This document shows positions 1-6,341 of a DNA stretch of 7,726 nt, one piece after another (positions within the stretch are counted from its first letter, which is position 1; each line of letters begins with the position of its first letter). Under the pieces are notes generated by a model that saw only the letters and a list, made by a program, of their open reading frames with translations, ran no database searches and was not told the origin of the DNA. Source of the DNA: Bacillota bacterium (lineage in GTDB: Bacteria; Bacillota; Bacilli; Alicyclobacillales; SLC66); the NCBI GenBank assembly GCA_021846145.1, contig JAJZCJ010000151.1:1-7726 (forward strand). The letters run 5' to 3'. The position numbers were made by a program, and so were the translations under genes.

Positions 1-361
1 CCAGAATCTTCTGAGCAAACACGGTAGGTTTGGACGTGGCTACGACCAAGTTTCTGGATTCATCCTTGAGAGATTTGAGCAACCACGGGATACTTTCGTA
101 CACAACATTTTCGTACATTCCCTTTGCCTTAAAATACTCTCTGTAATACTCCACGGCTTGTTGTGCTTCGGCAGAGCTAAAATGATATTTTTGTTGAAAG
201 CTGAGATTCAATGGGGGACCAATAAATGAAGTTAATCTTTCAAGGTCTGGCTCCTTTATTCCTAGTTTAGATAGTGCATATTGAACAGATTTGGTGATCC
301 CAACCTTTGGGTCTGTCAGTGTCCCGTCTAAATCAAACAAAATCGTCGAATAAGATGCCAT
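1..361 (-). CDS. HAD-family hydrolase, phosphoglycolate phosphatase-like (partial, C-terminus beyond window)
   Basis: The first 120 codons of a haloacid-dehalogenase phosphatase are visible; the C-terminal part lies beyond base 1. HAD motif I is near-perfect at residues 9-16 (FDLDGTLT), giving nucleophile Asp10 and acid/base Asp12. Motif II is the VVATSK stretch, with Thr109 or Ser110 at the phosphate-binding position. Residues about 17-90 form the helical cap typical of Gph/PpaX-like enzymes, which remove phosphate from small phosphorylated metabolites in the cytoplasm. The lysine of motif III and the acidic motif IV would lie outside the window. The ATG at 361 is preceded by GGGAG about 10 nt upstream, supporting the start. 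The natural substrate cannot be told from sequence. The gene is co-oriented with the MBL hydrolase upstream and separated from it by about 150 bp. Confidence 0.9.
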   Translation of the reverse strand, partial: MASYSTILFDLDGTLTDPKVGITKSVQYALSKLGIKEPDLERLTSFIGPPLNLSFQQKYHFSSAEAQQAVEYYREYFKAKGMYENVVYESIPWLLKSLKDESRNLVVATSKPTVFAQKIL

Positions 362-510
362 CTATAAACCACTCCCTGTGCCATAGCTCTTACTGCACTA
401 ACCAGCCCAAGTGCGCAGTAACGATGGACTACCCATGCGTTCATTATTATTCCGATATCATTGTTTGCCCTTTTCTAGTTGCAACCGCGTTCGTTGAGAA
501 ACAGATGCGT

Positions 511-1452
511 TTACGATGTGAGATTTTTAAGGGCCGATGGATACCTTAATTCCAGTAAAAATTGGACATTTTTGATGAACCAATTCTTCCGACAACCACG
601 GAGCGGCACCAATTCTTCTATGCTCATTTGGGTTGAAGAACCATGCAACTCATCAACGAGATTATTCATATAAGCCAAATAGTACCGAGCCCACTCGAAA
701 CCTTCTTTCGCTGAAACAACTGGATCATGTCCAGGAACAATGACCTCTGGACATAAAGCCTCTAATTGTTCAATGATAAGCACCCAGTTCGCTGGATCGC
801 CTTGCGTTAGAATTAGATTGTCGTTTGGGACAATTAAGTCGCCAGTAAACAAAACTTTGTCGTCAGGAAGCCATAAAACAGCGTCACATGGTGAATGCGC
901 CCCGCCGAAAGTAATCAATTCAGCCGTGCGCTGTGAACCGTGAAAGGTGATCGATTTATCAAAAGTCATGACTGGTAGTCGCAGATCTTCTGGTAGTGGG
1001 TAACCATCAAAGAAATCGTCATACTCTTTCAAGATGGCTTCAATTTGAACTCTTTCATTACCATCCGTCGACTGAGCAAGTTTCTTTCGGAAATCATTTG
1101 CTTGTTCCATCATTGAATTCTTCATACGTTCTAGTCGAACCAAACTCTCTTCTGCCATCGCATTTCTTGTTTTAGTCGATGCGATAATGATCGCATCATC
1201 AGAAAACGCCACATTCCCCTGATAATGATCTGCGTGAGCATGACTGTTCACGACGAGAGATGGTGAACGTCCAGTCAACCGCTCTGCGGCAACCTTGAGT
1301 TCTTTGGCGGCACCAACTGTTGTGAACGTATCAAAGATTATGGTCTGGTCACCAAGGTTCACTATTCCTGCATTGCTACCTCCGTTGGAAATAGCTGCGT
1401 AAATACTATCACCGACGGTTTCAATTGAAAAATTTCGATATTTTTCACTCAT
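511..1452 (-). CDS. MBL-fold metallo-hydrolase
   Basis: A 313-aa metallo-beta-lactamase-fold hydrolase, apparently intact. The signature HAHADH is at residues 71-76 (ligands His71, His73, Asp75, His76), followed by His186 in GGAHS, Asp205 in FTGDL and His242 in VPGHD: the full set of dinuclear zinc ligands in order. There is no signal peptide, so it is probably cytoplasmic. Residues about 100-145 form a charged helical insert between the first two metal motifs. The frame is open a further 26 codons upstream to 1530, but that extension (starting MRNSTLISIF) does not look like family sequence, whereas MSEKYRNFSIETVGDSIYAA does, and a G-rich site (GGGGG) lies about 8 nt before the 1452 ATG. The substrate is unknown; the family covers thioesterase, lactonase and beta-lactamase-like activities. 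It lies downstream of the interrupted yfiT-like gene. Confidence 0.88.
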   Translation of the reverse strand: MSEKYRNFSIETVGDSIYAAISNGGSNAGIVNLGDQTIIFDTFTTVGAAKELKVAAERLTGRSPSLVVNSHAHADHYQGNVAFSDDAIIIASTKTRNAMAEESLVRLERMKNSMMEQANDFRKKLAQSTDGNERVQIEAILKEYDDFFDGYPLPEDLRLPVMTFDKSITFHGSQRTAELITFGGAHSPCDAVLWLPDDKVLFTGDLIVPNDNLILTQGDPANWVLIIEQLEALCPEVIVPGHDPVVSAKEGFEWARYYLAYMNNLVDELHGSSTQMSIEELVPLRGCRKNWFIKNVQFLLELRYPSALKNLTS

Positions 1453-1474
1453 TGGAGAACCCCCGATGTTCGAT

Positions 1475-1480
1475 ATTGTA
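1475..1480 (-). promoter_or_regulatory. Possible -10 element for the MBL hydrolase gene
   Basis: TACAAT on the minus strand lies about 22 nt before the chosen ATG at 1452, in an AT-rich tract. A transcript would start near 1468. No convincing -35 box is present 16-18 nt upstream, so this is a weak call. It does support the shorter start, because it falls inside the longer alternative ORF. Confidence 0.25.
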
Positions 1481-1595
1481 CTAAATATATCATTGATCCC
1501 AAATATGGAGATAAGCGTGCTATTGCGCATATATCCTGAACAAGGGGGCTAGACGTAGTTTCTTGTTCACCTGTCAGCAATACACTGGAGCTATT

Positions 1596-1997
1596 TTACC
1601 AGCCCATACGTTCTCTCAAGGATGTTATATGGGCAACATGGTGTCTACCATGCCAAGCATACAATCCAAGAGCATTTTCTAGAGTTAATGTATCGCCAGA
1701 CTCTGGATTCGTGAAAGTGAGCAAAAACTGGGTGTCTTGAAAATGAGATAGTAATGTAATCCATCGTTCATGAAGTGACTCAAGAAGTATTAACGACACT
1801 TCTATAGGTGTGTTACGGTAATCGTCTAATTCTGCCCAACGATTCTCCATATATGGTTTTATGATTGGGTTCTCTTCTGTAAGCGCTAGTTTGAAACGAA
1901 TATAACTGTTCATATGACTGTCTGGTAAATGATGAACGACCTGGCGTACGGTCCAACCAGAAGGGCGGTACGGTGTATCCAACTGCTCTGCTGATAA
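1596..1997 (-). pseudogene. yfiT: yfiT-like DinB-family hydrolase, 3' part (split by IS607-family element)
   Basis: This is the C-terminal 133 codons of a YfiT/BstA-like DinB-superfamily putative metal-dependent hydrolase. The frame reads [19 protein letters not shown] and continues to a natural end at RERMGW. Conserved family landmarks are visible: [26 protein letters not shown] and the [11 protein letters not shown] motif whose HxxxH supplies two of the expected three metal ligands. No start codon or Shine-Dalgarno site precedes it: the frame meets a TAA two codons upstream of LSAEQ, inside the mobile element. The missing N-terminus is found intact at 4194-4319 beyond the element. Joining the two parts gives 175 codons, close to the roughly 178 of Bacillus YfiT. 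A TTG at 1982 could in principle start a 128-aa product, but this would lack the first helix and is unlikely to be functional. Confidence 0.92.
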
Positions 1998-2007
1998 CCG
2001 TTACAGA

Positions 2008-2026
2008 AAACTTACCCAAACTTACC
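2008..2026. repeat. Direct repeat pair at the IS607 right end
   Basis: AAACTTACC occurs twice on the plus strand (2008-2016 and 2018-2026) with a 10-bp period, i.e. one helical turn, directly inside the right end. IS607-type elements lack terminal inverted repeats and use short subterminal repeats as transposase-binding sites; these copies are placed as expected for that role. Confidence 0.6.
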
Positions 2027-2064
2027 TAGGTTCGTTTTCTACTTATTGTTCGCTCTCCGCTTTC

Positions 2065-2080
2065 GAAGTCACGGAACTTC
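2065..2080 (-). other. Short hairpin just after tnpB in the IS607 tail
   Basis: GAAGT and ACTTC pair perfectly around a 6-nt loop. One arm touches the last base of the tnpB stop codon. The position fits a structural stem of the omega-RNA scaffold rather than a terminator, because no T-run follows on the minus strand. Confidence 0.4.
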
Positions 2081-3522
2081 TAGGCTGGAGTCTGGCCGTT
2101 AACGGTGGCGAATGACTGACTAAGCTCATCCGCTTCACAACCGGCACCAAGGGTTGCCCCTGTGATGTTGGCGTTTCTGCGATCCAGTATCCGCTTGATC
2201 TGAAACTTGTTCATCCAAGGCTTCATTTCTGGATCGTAGAAACGTTTCAAAATCACCTTCGCTGCATTGCCATCTGCCGTATCGACCGTGCCACAATGGA
2301 GGCACCTGAAATGGTCTCCCGCGCGGTTTTCTTTTACCGTGAACCCACAGTGTGAACATTCCTGACTCGTATACGCAGACGCCACCGCTTCTAGGCGAGA
2401 ACCTCTCACCTCTGTCTTAAAAGATGCGCGTTCATTGAGGACGCTACGCATCCACAAGGACACTTTGCGCGACATTTTTTTGCCTTTTGCTTTGCCACGC
2501 ATGTGACTTAACTCTTCTACAATGACACGCTTTGGTTGTTGTGCCAGCACTTCATTTAGTGCTTGGTTGATCTCGCTGGCAAATGCGGTTCTTGCTTTTT
2601 TGCGCTGTGCGGTTTGTTTCTTTTGACCAAGGTTATGCTTGCGCACCTTTCGCAAGTGGTTGTTTCGTTCTTCCTCAGTAGCGAATTCCTTGTTCTTCGC
2701 CGTATCACGAATCTGATTGCGTTTCTTGCCTTTATCTGACACACGCGCATCTACGTTCGCAAGAATACGCCCAAAGTCGGTGCCGTAGCGCCGATTGTTC
2801 TGGTCGGTGTAGACTTCTGTAGTGCCTGCATCCAGTGCGATGTCGTTGATACGATAAGCTGTTTTCTTTACCTTTACTTTTGCCATCGTGTGAATCTCAA
2901 AATGATCATCAACATATACCAGTTGAATAGTTCCGTGGATACTCACATTACCGAGAAGAGGCAGCACCACGCGTTTGCCACGTTCCAAACTGGCTACACT
3001 GATATATTGCTTGCCATTTTCGACAAATACACGATAACTGGTATCATCCAACATGGCACTACGATGCTGATGTACTCGCGGTGGTGCATGCCGTAGTGAA
3101 TTTCGCAATAAGTGAAACAGCCACGGATCATACGTTTGTTCTGATAAGACTTTGACCAATTCGCTATACTTTTTTAATGCTTGAAAATACGCCTTTTGTT
3201 CTTCGTTCACTGTGGTATGCTTGAACACCAGCGCTTTCCAATGGTCACGCACTTTGGCACTCTCCACCCACGCGATCATGGTCGTGATGGCATCAAAAAT
3301 ACACTGATCTTCGATGTGGACGGGCAACGCGTGGTGACTGTATTGCCTTGCAAAAGCACGTTTTTCCTTGCGAGTGGCCTGCCATAGATGCCAATTTTTC
3401 GTTTTGGCAAGTTCCACCAAGTACGCATCTTTTTGTTTGGCATACGCATCAATGAGGGCATGAAGGCGCACGGCTTTTTGCTTATTTGGTGGCCTGGTCA
3501 GCCGCCGCCTTGTCCTCATCAT
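2080..3522 (-). CDS. tnpB: TnpB, RNA-guided endonuclease of the IS607-type element
   Basis: A 480-aa TnpB with all hallmarks. RuvC-I is IALDAGTT with Asp231; RuvC-II is VIVEEL with Glu336; the zinc finger is CSHCG at 389-393 plus CLHCG at 407-411; RuvC-III is DTADGNAAKVIL with Asp417. The N-terminal half is basic and helical, as expected for the RNA- and DNA-binding lobe. TnpB proteins are RNA-guided DNA nucleases that cut the empty target site and so favour retention of the element; they do not perform the transposition. The start overlaps the transposase gene by 41 bp and is preceded by AAAGAGG about 9 nt before the ATG, which suggests translational coupling. The first two codons are both ATG, so the start may be one residue later. 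The catalytic set is complete and no frameshift is seen, so the protein is probably active. Confidence 0.93.
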   Translation of the reverse strand: MMRTRRRLTRPPNKQKAVRLHALIDAYAKQKDAYLVELAKTKNWHLWQATRKEKRAFARQYSHHALPVHIEDQCIFDAITTMIAWVESAKVRDHWKALVFKHTTVNEEQKAYFQALKKYSELVKVLSEQTYDPWLFHLLRNSLRHAPPRVHQHRSAMLDDTSYRVFVENGKQYISVASLERGKRVVLPLLGNVSIHGTIQLVYVDDHFEIHTMAKVKVKKTAYRINDIALDAGTTEVYTDQNNRRYGTDFGRILANVDARVSDKGKKRNQIRDTAKNKEFATEEERNNHLRKVRKHNLGQKKQTAQRKKARTAFASEINQALNEVLAQQPKRVIVEELSHMRGKAKGKKMSRKVSLWMRSVLNERASFKTEVRGSRLEAVASAYTSQECSHCGFTVKENRAGDHFRCLHCGTVDTADGNAAKVILKRFYDPEMKPWMNKFQIKRILDRRNANITGATLGAGCEADELSQSFATVNGQTPA

Positions 3523-4129
3523 TGTTGGTCGCCTCTTTCATGCGTTCGATCAGTTTTTTGTTTTTGTGACTACGCGAACCATACAATCTTGCGGAAAACA
3601 CCGTGATGATTTCTAATACGTCTTGCGTCAATTCGTCTTCGTAGCTAGTGTCTTCAGACTTATTGACAATGACTACTTCAGTTTGAAACTCTTCACAAAT
3701 AGCAAAGACGAGTTCCGCACCAAATCGTAATAGGCGATCTTTGTGTGTAATGACCAATCGATCCACGTCATTACGCATGATTCGTTGCAAAAGTTCTTTC
3801 AATCCTTTTTTGTGATAATTAAGTCCTGATCCTAAATCGCGAATGACCTCATGTGTCCAACCATTTTTCGTACAGAACTCTGATAACAAAATCGCCTGCC
3901 TTTCCAAGTCTGCTTTTTGATCATGGCTAGACACTCGTGCATACGCGATGGTCACGCGATCCGTTTTGGGCATCGGGTGGACGGCCATGTGTGTTAACTC
4001 TTCGGAACGATACCGGCGATGACCACCCGGTGTTCGCTCCGGTTTGATACGTCCTTCTTCTTCCCAACGGCGCATGGTGCTTTTTGATACACCTAATCGT
4101 TTCGCGGCTTCTTCTAAACTTAATAACAT
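3482..4129 (-). CDS. tnpA: IS607-family serine transposase (resolvase-type, MerR-like HTH)
   Basis: A 215-aa protein with the IS607 transposase layout. Residues about 1-48 are a MerR-type winged helix (SLEEAAKRLGVSKSTMRRWEEEG, then TPGGHRRYR). Residues about 58-190 are the serine-recombinase catalytic domain, with YARVSSHDQ placing nucleophile Ser67 beside Arg65, and DRLLRFG (Arg132, Arg135) supplying the conserved arginines. The EDTSYEDELTQDVLEIITVFSARLYG helix is characteristic of this family. The enzyme is expected to excise and insert the element through a 2-bp staggered cut, with little target specificity beyond the GG core seen at both ends here. No Shine-Dalgarno site precedes the ATG, and a strong promoter abuts it, so the mRNA may be leaderless. 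The charged C-terminal tail overlaps tnpB. Confidence 0.95.
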   Translation of the reverse strand: MLLSLEEAAKRLGVSKSTMRRWEEEGRIKPERTPGGHRRYRSEELTHMAVHPMPKTDRVTIAYARVSSHDQKADLERQAILLSEFCTKNGWTHEVIRDLGSGLNYHKKGLKELLQRIMRNDVDRLVITHKDRLLRFGAELVFAICEEFQTEVVIVNKSEDTSYEDELTQDVLEIITVFSARLYGSRSHKNKKLIERMKEATNNDEDKAAADQATK

Positions 4130-4135
4130 ATCTAA

Positions 4136-4164
4136 ATCATATCACAAAAACACGTTTTAGTAAA
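4136..4164 (-). promoter_or_regulatory. Promoter of the IS607 transposase gene (extended -10, probably leaderless)
   Basis: On the minus strand TTTACT (4164-4159) and TATGAT (4141-4136) are separated by exactly 17 nt, with an extended-10 TG at 4144-4143. The -10 ends only 6 nt before the ATG at 4129, so transcription would begin at or within 1-2 nt of the start codon. There is no Shine-Dalgarno site. The promoter lies wholly inside the element, so it moves with it. Confidence 0.65.
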
Positions 4165-4181
4165 AAAAGTAGTATTTTAGT
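4155..4181. repeat. Direct repeat pair at the IS607 left end
   Basis: TTTTAGT occurs at 4155-4161 and again at 4175-4181, a 20-bp period (two helical turns), 13-39 bp inside the inferred left end. These are candidate transposase-binding sites and one overlaps the -35 box of the transposase promoter, which would allow autoregulation. Their sequence differs from the right-end repeats (AAACTTACC), so the shared role is an inference. Confidence 0.4.
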
Positions 4182-4193
4182 TACTGATTAAAA

Positions 4194-4319
4194 CCCATTT
4201 ATTGCTGACCGCAACTTCGTAGGTGTTTCTGCGATTTGTTTAATCCACTCTATTCGTTGTTCAGCAGAAACCTTGCGCACAGGTTCAAACTTGCCAATAG
4301 GATATTGTAAGTTTTCCAT
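4194..4319 (-). pseudogene. yfiT: yfiT-like DinB-family hydrolase, 5' part (split by IS607-family element)
   Basis: Forty-two codons beginning MENLQYPIGKFEP and ending KLRSAING, the N-terminal helix region of a YfiT-like protein; the YPIGKF start is typical of the family. GGAGG lies 10 nt before the ATG at 4319. The frame then runs into the IS607-type element, adds one Phe codon and stops at TAA 4190-4188, so a 43-aa dead-end peptide is the likely product. The rest of the gene resumes at 1997. Joined across a single GG, the reading becomes ...[17 protein letters not shown]..., matching the family without gap or frameshift. In the intact gene this would be a small cytoplasmic four-helix metal-binding protein; the Bacillus YfiT structure has three His ligands, but its substrate is unclear. 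Confidence 0.92.
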
Positions 4320-4412
4320 TTGTACTTCGCCTCCACATTGTTTAACTGCATTCCAGTCCATACTATCAAACTTTTCTAAACAATGAATATTGGACTCTTC
4401 TACCCATGTGCT
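4320..4412 (-). other. 93-bp open gap between the DUF2332 stop and the yfiT start
   Basis: No separate gene is called. The gap is open and in frame with both neighbours: after the DUF2332 TAG the frame reads STWVEESNIHCLEKF... and runs straight into the yfiT ATG without a stop. It holds the yfiT Shine-Dalgarno site (GGAGG). The stretch could be a former C-terminal extension of DUF2332, the tail of a lost gene, or chance. Confidence 0.4.
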
Positions 4413-4736
4413 CTACAAGTACCATGGATTTACGTTCCAATTAAACCAACGTCCGTGCCCGTCTGTTTCCGCAATAATTTCATTGGTCTCTACCCCGTTC
4501 ATGAAATAATCTAAATGCAACCTCCCCGCATCTGAGAAGTTATTGTAAAGGTGAAATACATCTTTTTTCGCACCAATGGCTCTAATGTTATCCTTCAGTT
4601 TTCTTTTTAATTCCTCTGGAAATTGATTCGCGACATGAGTATGGAAAATGCACAAAATCGAATTTTCAGTCGCTTGCTCGGCAATATCGGGTAGTAATGA
4701 AACCCCATCGCCCTCCACTAATTTCACAGGACTTGA
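4413..4736 (-). pseudogene. DUF2332-family protein, C-terminal part (split by IS605-type element)
   Basis: The C-terminal 107 codons of a DUF2332 protein, ending with TAG at 4413. Recognisable family features are VEGDGVSLLPDIA, CIFHTHVANQFPEE (family form CxFHTxxxNQF) and the terminal GHGRWFNW. Family members are usually about 330-350 aa, so roughly two thirds is missing here. The frame opens only at the IS605-type element junction; the GTG at 4727 is a chance internal start with no convincing ribosome site. The preceding part of the same protein (ELIWPEHKERVELLENAAQL) lies on the other side of the element at 6359-6430, and the two parts join in frame as FLS-SSPVKLVEGD. The function of DUF2332 is unknown to me. 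Confidence 0.82.
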
Positions 4737-4870
4737 TGAATTTCTCCCACCTACGCTGACGCGTTGAGGTCGGAGTTTCTGGCGTCAAACTGAACGACCA
4801 GTGGAGTCTTCACGCACCCCGCTACTCCCTCGCCCGTAAAGGCGCTTGGGTATACTTTTCTTAGGATGTT
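4737..4870 (-). ncRNA. Predicted omega-RNA scaffold of the IS605-type TnpB
   Basis: By analogy with known TnpB systems the guide RNA should span the tnpB 3' end and the right-end hairpin, then read across the element boundary. The predicted guide would begin TCAAGTCCTGTG (from 4736 downward), which is DUF2332 coding sequence. The 5' limit is a guess. Confidence 0.35.
4744..4775 (-). repeat. Right-end hairpin of the IS605-type element
   Basis: On the plus strand CTCCCACCT (4744-4752) pairs with AGGTCGGAG (4767-4775), 8 of 9 positions, and an inner ACGC/GCGT stem closes the loop. It overlaps the tnpB stop codon. Y1 transposases recognise such subterminal hairpins, and it probably also folds in the guide RNA. 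The outer arm resembles the left-end hairpin (CCCACCT). Confidence 0.7.
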
Positions 4871-6241
4871 CGCAGCACCATTGACATCTGCGTTAATCTT
4901 CGTGCCGTTTTTCGCCACATATAAGCCACGATACTTGCGCTTGCCGGAAAACGTCGGCTTTTCATCCCCCTGGATGACTCCAAAAGTTGGGATGAAGTCA
5001 TTGTCCAACGCGCTCGCCTTTGAGGTATAGCTTTCTTCGTTGATGATGACTTCAATGCCTGTTGCCTTTGCCTTGTACTCGATCATCTGGATGAGTAGTG
5101 AGTGTGGCAAGAACACAAAGTTTTGATTGTTCCTTTTCCCCATGTTACTCTCTTGTTTCCACGCCACGTTGTGACCAATCACGATCTTACTGATTTCATG
5201 CTCGATGGCATAGTGGACCACATAACGACTAATTTTGTGAAAGGCATCTTTTATCCGATCATGACGTTTCTCTGCCAATTTTCGTAACCGCTTTGAAGTG
5301 TGCTGGCCTTCTTTCGGCTCTTTGCCTTTTCGTAGAATCGAGTAGTATTCCGCATTGAGCTTGTTATAAAGCTGATTCAGTGCCTTGATCTTTCCTCCGC
5401 GAATCAGGATCGGTGTCAGATCGAGAATGTTGGTTACGATGGTCACTAGATTGACCGTACCTAAGTCGATGGCTAAGTAACGTCCGTTGTCTTCCTGCGT
5501 TTCTTTCGGCGGTTCGTTCTTCATGATAACCTCGACCGTAAAGTGATCATAAGCAGGAATGACTCTCACTTCCTGTAATGCCCCTGACATCTTCGCTACT
5601 TTCCCAATGTTCAAGTTGTTTTTAGTGCCTGGAAACTTGAGATACTTCTCCTCTTTCACGTTGCAATCTTGATTCGTGAACGTGACTTCTTTCAAGCCAT
5701 CTTTGTTAAGGTAGTGGGGAAACTTCGGTTTTCCGAGATACTTGTCAGGATGTTTCTTATACTCTTTTGAAGAAGCAAAGAAGGACTTCCAATTCTGATT
5801 CAGATTTTTGAGCACCCCTTGCGCCGCTTGCGCTGACAACGCCTCGTAGTTTTCTTCTTGCATCGTGCGAAACAAGGCATCCAAAAACGCATACCCAAGG
5901 TAGGCTATTTTCTTCGATGGCGCAGAAAATAGCTTTGGTTTCTCTTGGTTTTTGGTTCTCGTACCTGCCCGCACTTCCGCTTCGCGCTTCTCCCACGCTT
6001 TGATCTGGCTCTTGTTCATGATTGGTAAATAGTAGGCAATGGTGTTCATTACTTCTACCTGATTCGGTTGCAGTGGCGTTTCTTGGGTCACCGCCGTATA
6101 CACTTGCCGAATAAAGAAATTCGCATGATTATACAAGTTCTTTGCCAAGCGACTTTGCTCTGAAAAATACGCATACAACCGATGGCCTTTCTTCACGCGG
6201 ATCTGGTATGCGCGATAGTCTTGTTCTTCCAAGTATTTCAC
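4751..6241 (-). CDS. tnpB: TnpB, IS605-type, with non-canonical RuvC-II
   Basis: A 496-aa TnpB from a GTG start at 6241, preceded by GGGAG about 8 nt upstream; it begins KYLEEQDYRAYQIRVKKG, where family members also begin. The frame is open up to 6430, but that extension translates the element left end and a piece of DUF2332. In numbering of the 559-aa open frame, RuvC-I is YLAIDLGTVN with Asp322 and RuvC-III is INADVNGAANIL with Asp515. The usual RuvC-II glutamate position reads IVIGHN, and the zinc-finger CxxC pairs are absent; instead there are ESYTSKAS and FSGKRKYRGLY motifs typical of a large IS605 OrfB subgroup. Expected to be an RNA-guided nuclease acting on the empty DUF2332 site, if its active site is complete. 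Confidence 0.88.
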   Translation of the reverse strand: MKYLEEQDYRAYQIRVKKGHRLYAYFSEQSRLAKNLYNHANFFIRQVYTAVTQETPLQPNQVEVMNTIAYYLPIMNKSQIKAWEKREAEVRAGTRTKNQEKPKLFSAPSKKIAYLGYAFLDALFRTMQEENYEALSAQAAQGVLKNLNQNWKSFFASSKEYKKHPDKYLGKPKFPHYLNKDGLKEVTFTNQDCNVKEEKYLKFPGTKNNLNIGKVAKMSGALQEVRVIPAYDHFTVEVIMKNEPPKETQEDNGRYLAIDLGTVNLVTIVTNILDLTPILIRGGKIKALNQLYNKLNAEYYSILRKGKEPKEGQHTSKRLRKLAEKRHDRIKDAFHKISRYVVHYAIEHEISKIVIGHNVAWKQESNMGKRNNQNFVFLPHSLLIQMIEYKAKATGIEVIINEESYTSKASALDNDFIPTFGVIQGDEKPTFSGKRKYRGLYVAKNGTKINADVNGAANILRKVYPSAFTGEGVAGCVKTPLVVQFDARNSDLNASA

Positions 6242-6314
6242 CTCACTTTCTCCCAGAGTACCATGTTTTAGGGATGAAGATTCTTGATCTTTCAGCCGTT
6301 TTGGCGATTCACCA

Positions 6315-6341
6315 CCCACCTTCATTTCATTTAGAGGTGGG
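6315..6341 (-). repeat. Left-end hairpin of the IS605-type element
   Basis: CCCACCT (6315-6321) and AGGTGGG (6335-6341) form a perfect 7-bp stem with a 13-nt loop, 17 bp inside the inferred left end. The stem sequence matches that of the right-end hairpin, which supports recognition of both by the same Y1 transposase. Confidence 0.7.

Larger units (their letters stand above)
2000..2130 (-). ncRNA. Predicted omega-RNA (reRNA) scaffold of the IS607-type TnpB, guide extending into yfiT
   Basis: TnpB guide RNAs are known to come from the 3' end of tnpB and its downstream tail, with the guide reading out of the right end into flanking DNA. Here the tail after the tnpB stop is 80 bp and non-coding, has a 5-bp hairpin GAAGT/ACTTC with a 6-nt loop at 2065-2080, and ends exactly at the inferred element boundary. 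The guide would therefore start TTATCAGCAGAGCAG, i.e. yfiT sequence. The 5' limit inside tnpB is a guess. Confidence 0.45.
2000..4195 (-). mobile_element. IS607-family insertion sequence (serine transposase + TnpB), about 2.2 kb, inserted in yfiT
   Basis: A complete IS607-type element with the standard order: MerR-HTH serine recombinase, then an overlapping tnpB. Boundaries follow from the interrupted gene. The left flank reads AAATG followed by GG (4195-4194) and then element sequence TTTTAATCAG; the right end reads TCTGTAAC followed by GG (1999-1998) and then the resumed yfiT frame TTATCAGCAG. Keeping a single GG restores an open, family-like frame. This agrees with the GG dinucleotide core known for IS607-family serine transposases, and there is no other target duplication or terminal inverted repeat. 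Both genes look intact, so the element may be active or only recently inserted; the host gene fragments carry no other damage. Confidence 0.93.

Noticed and set aside
400..425. GCACT/AGTGC hairpin downstream of the MBL gene as a terminator
   Set aside because: The stem is only 5 bp and no T-run follows on the minus strand.
1453..1530. 26-residue N-terminal extension of the MBL hydrolase
   Set aside because: It is unlike family N-termini, has no ribosome site at 1530, and a possible -10 box falls within it.
1813..2019. 68-aa ORF beginning LGKFSV, tempting because YfiT proteins start with IGKF
   Set aside because: It is out of frame with the YfiT C-terminal part, and the real YPIGKF N-terminus is found at 4319. 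The similarity is chance within the IS607 tail repeats.
2008..2026. Two close direct repeats as the start of a CRISPR array
   Set aside because: Only two 9-bp units with a 1-bp gap; there are no spacers.
2000..4195. Terminal inverted repeats or a multi-base target duplication around the IS607 element
   Set aside because: None present beyond the shared GG, consistent with the serine-transposase mechanism.
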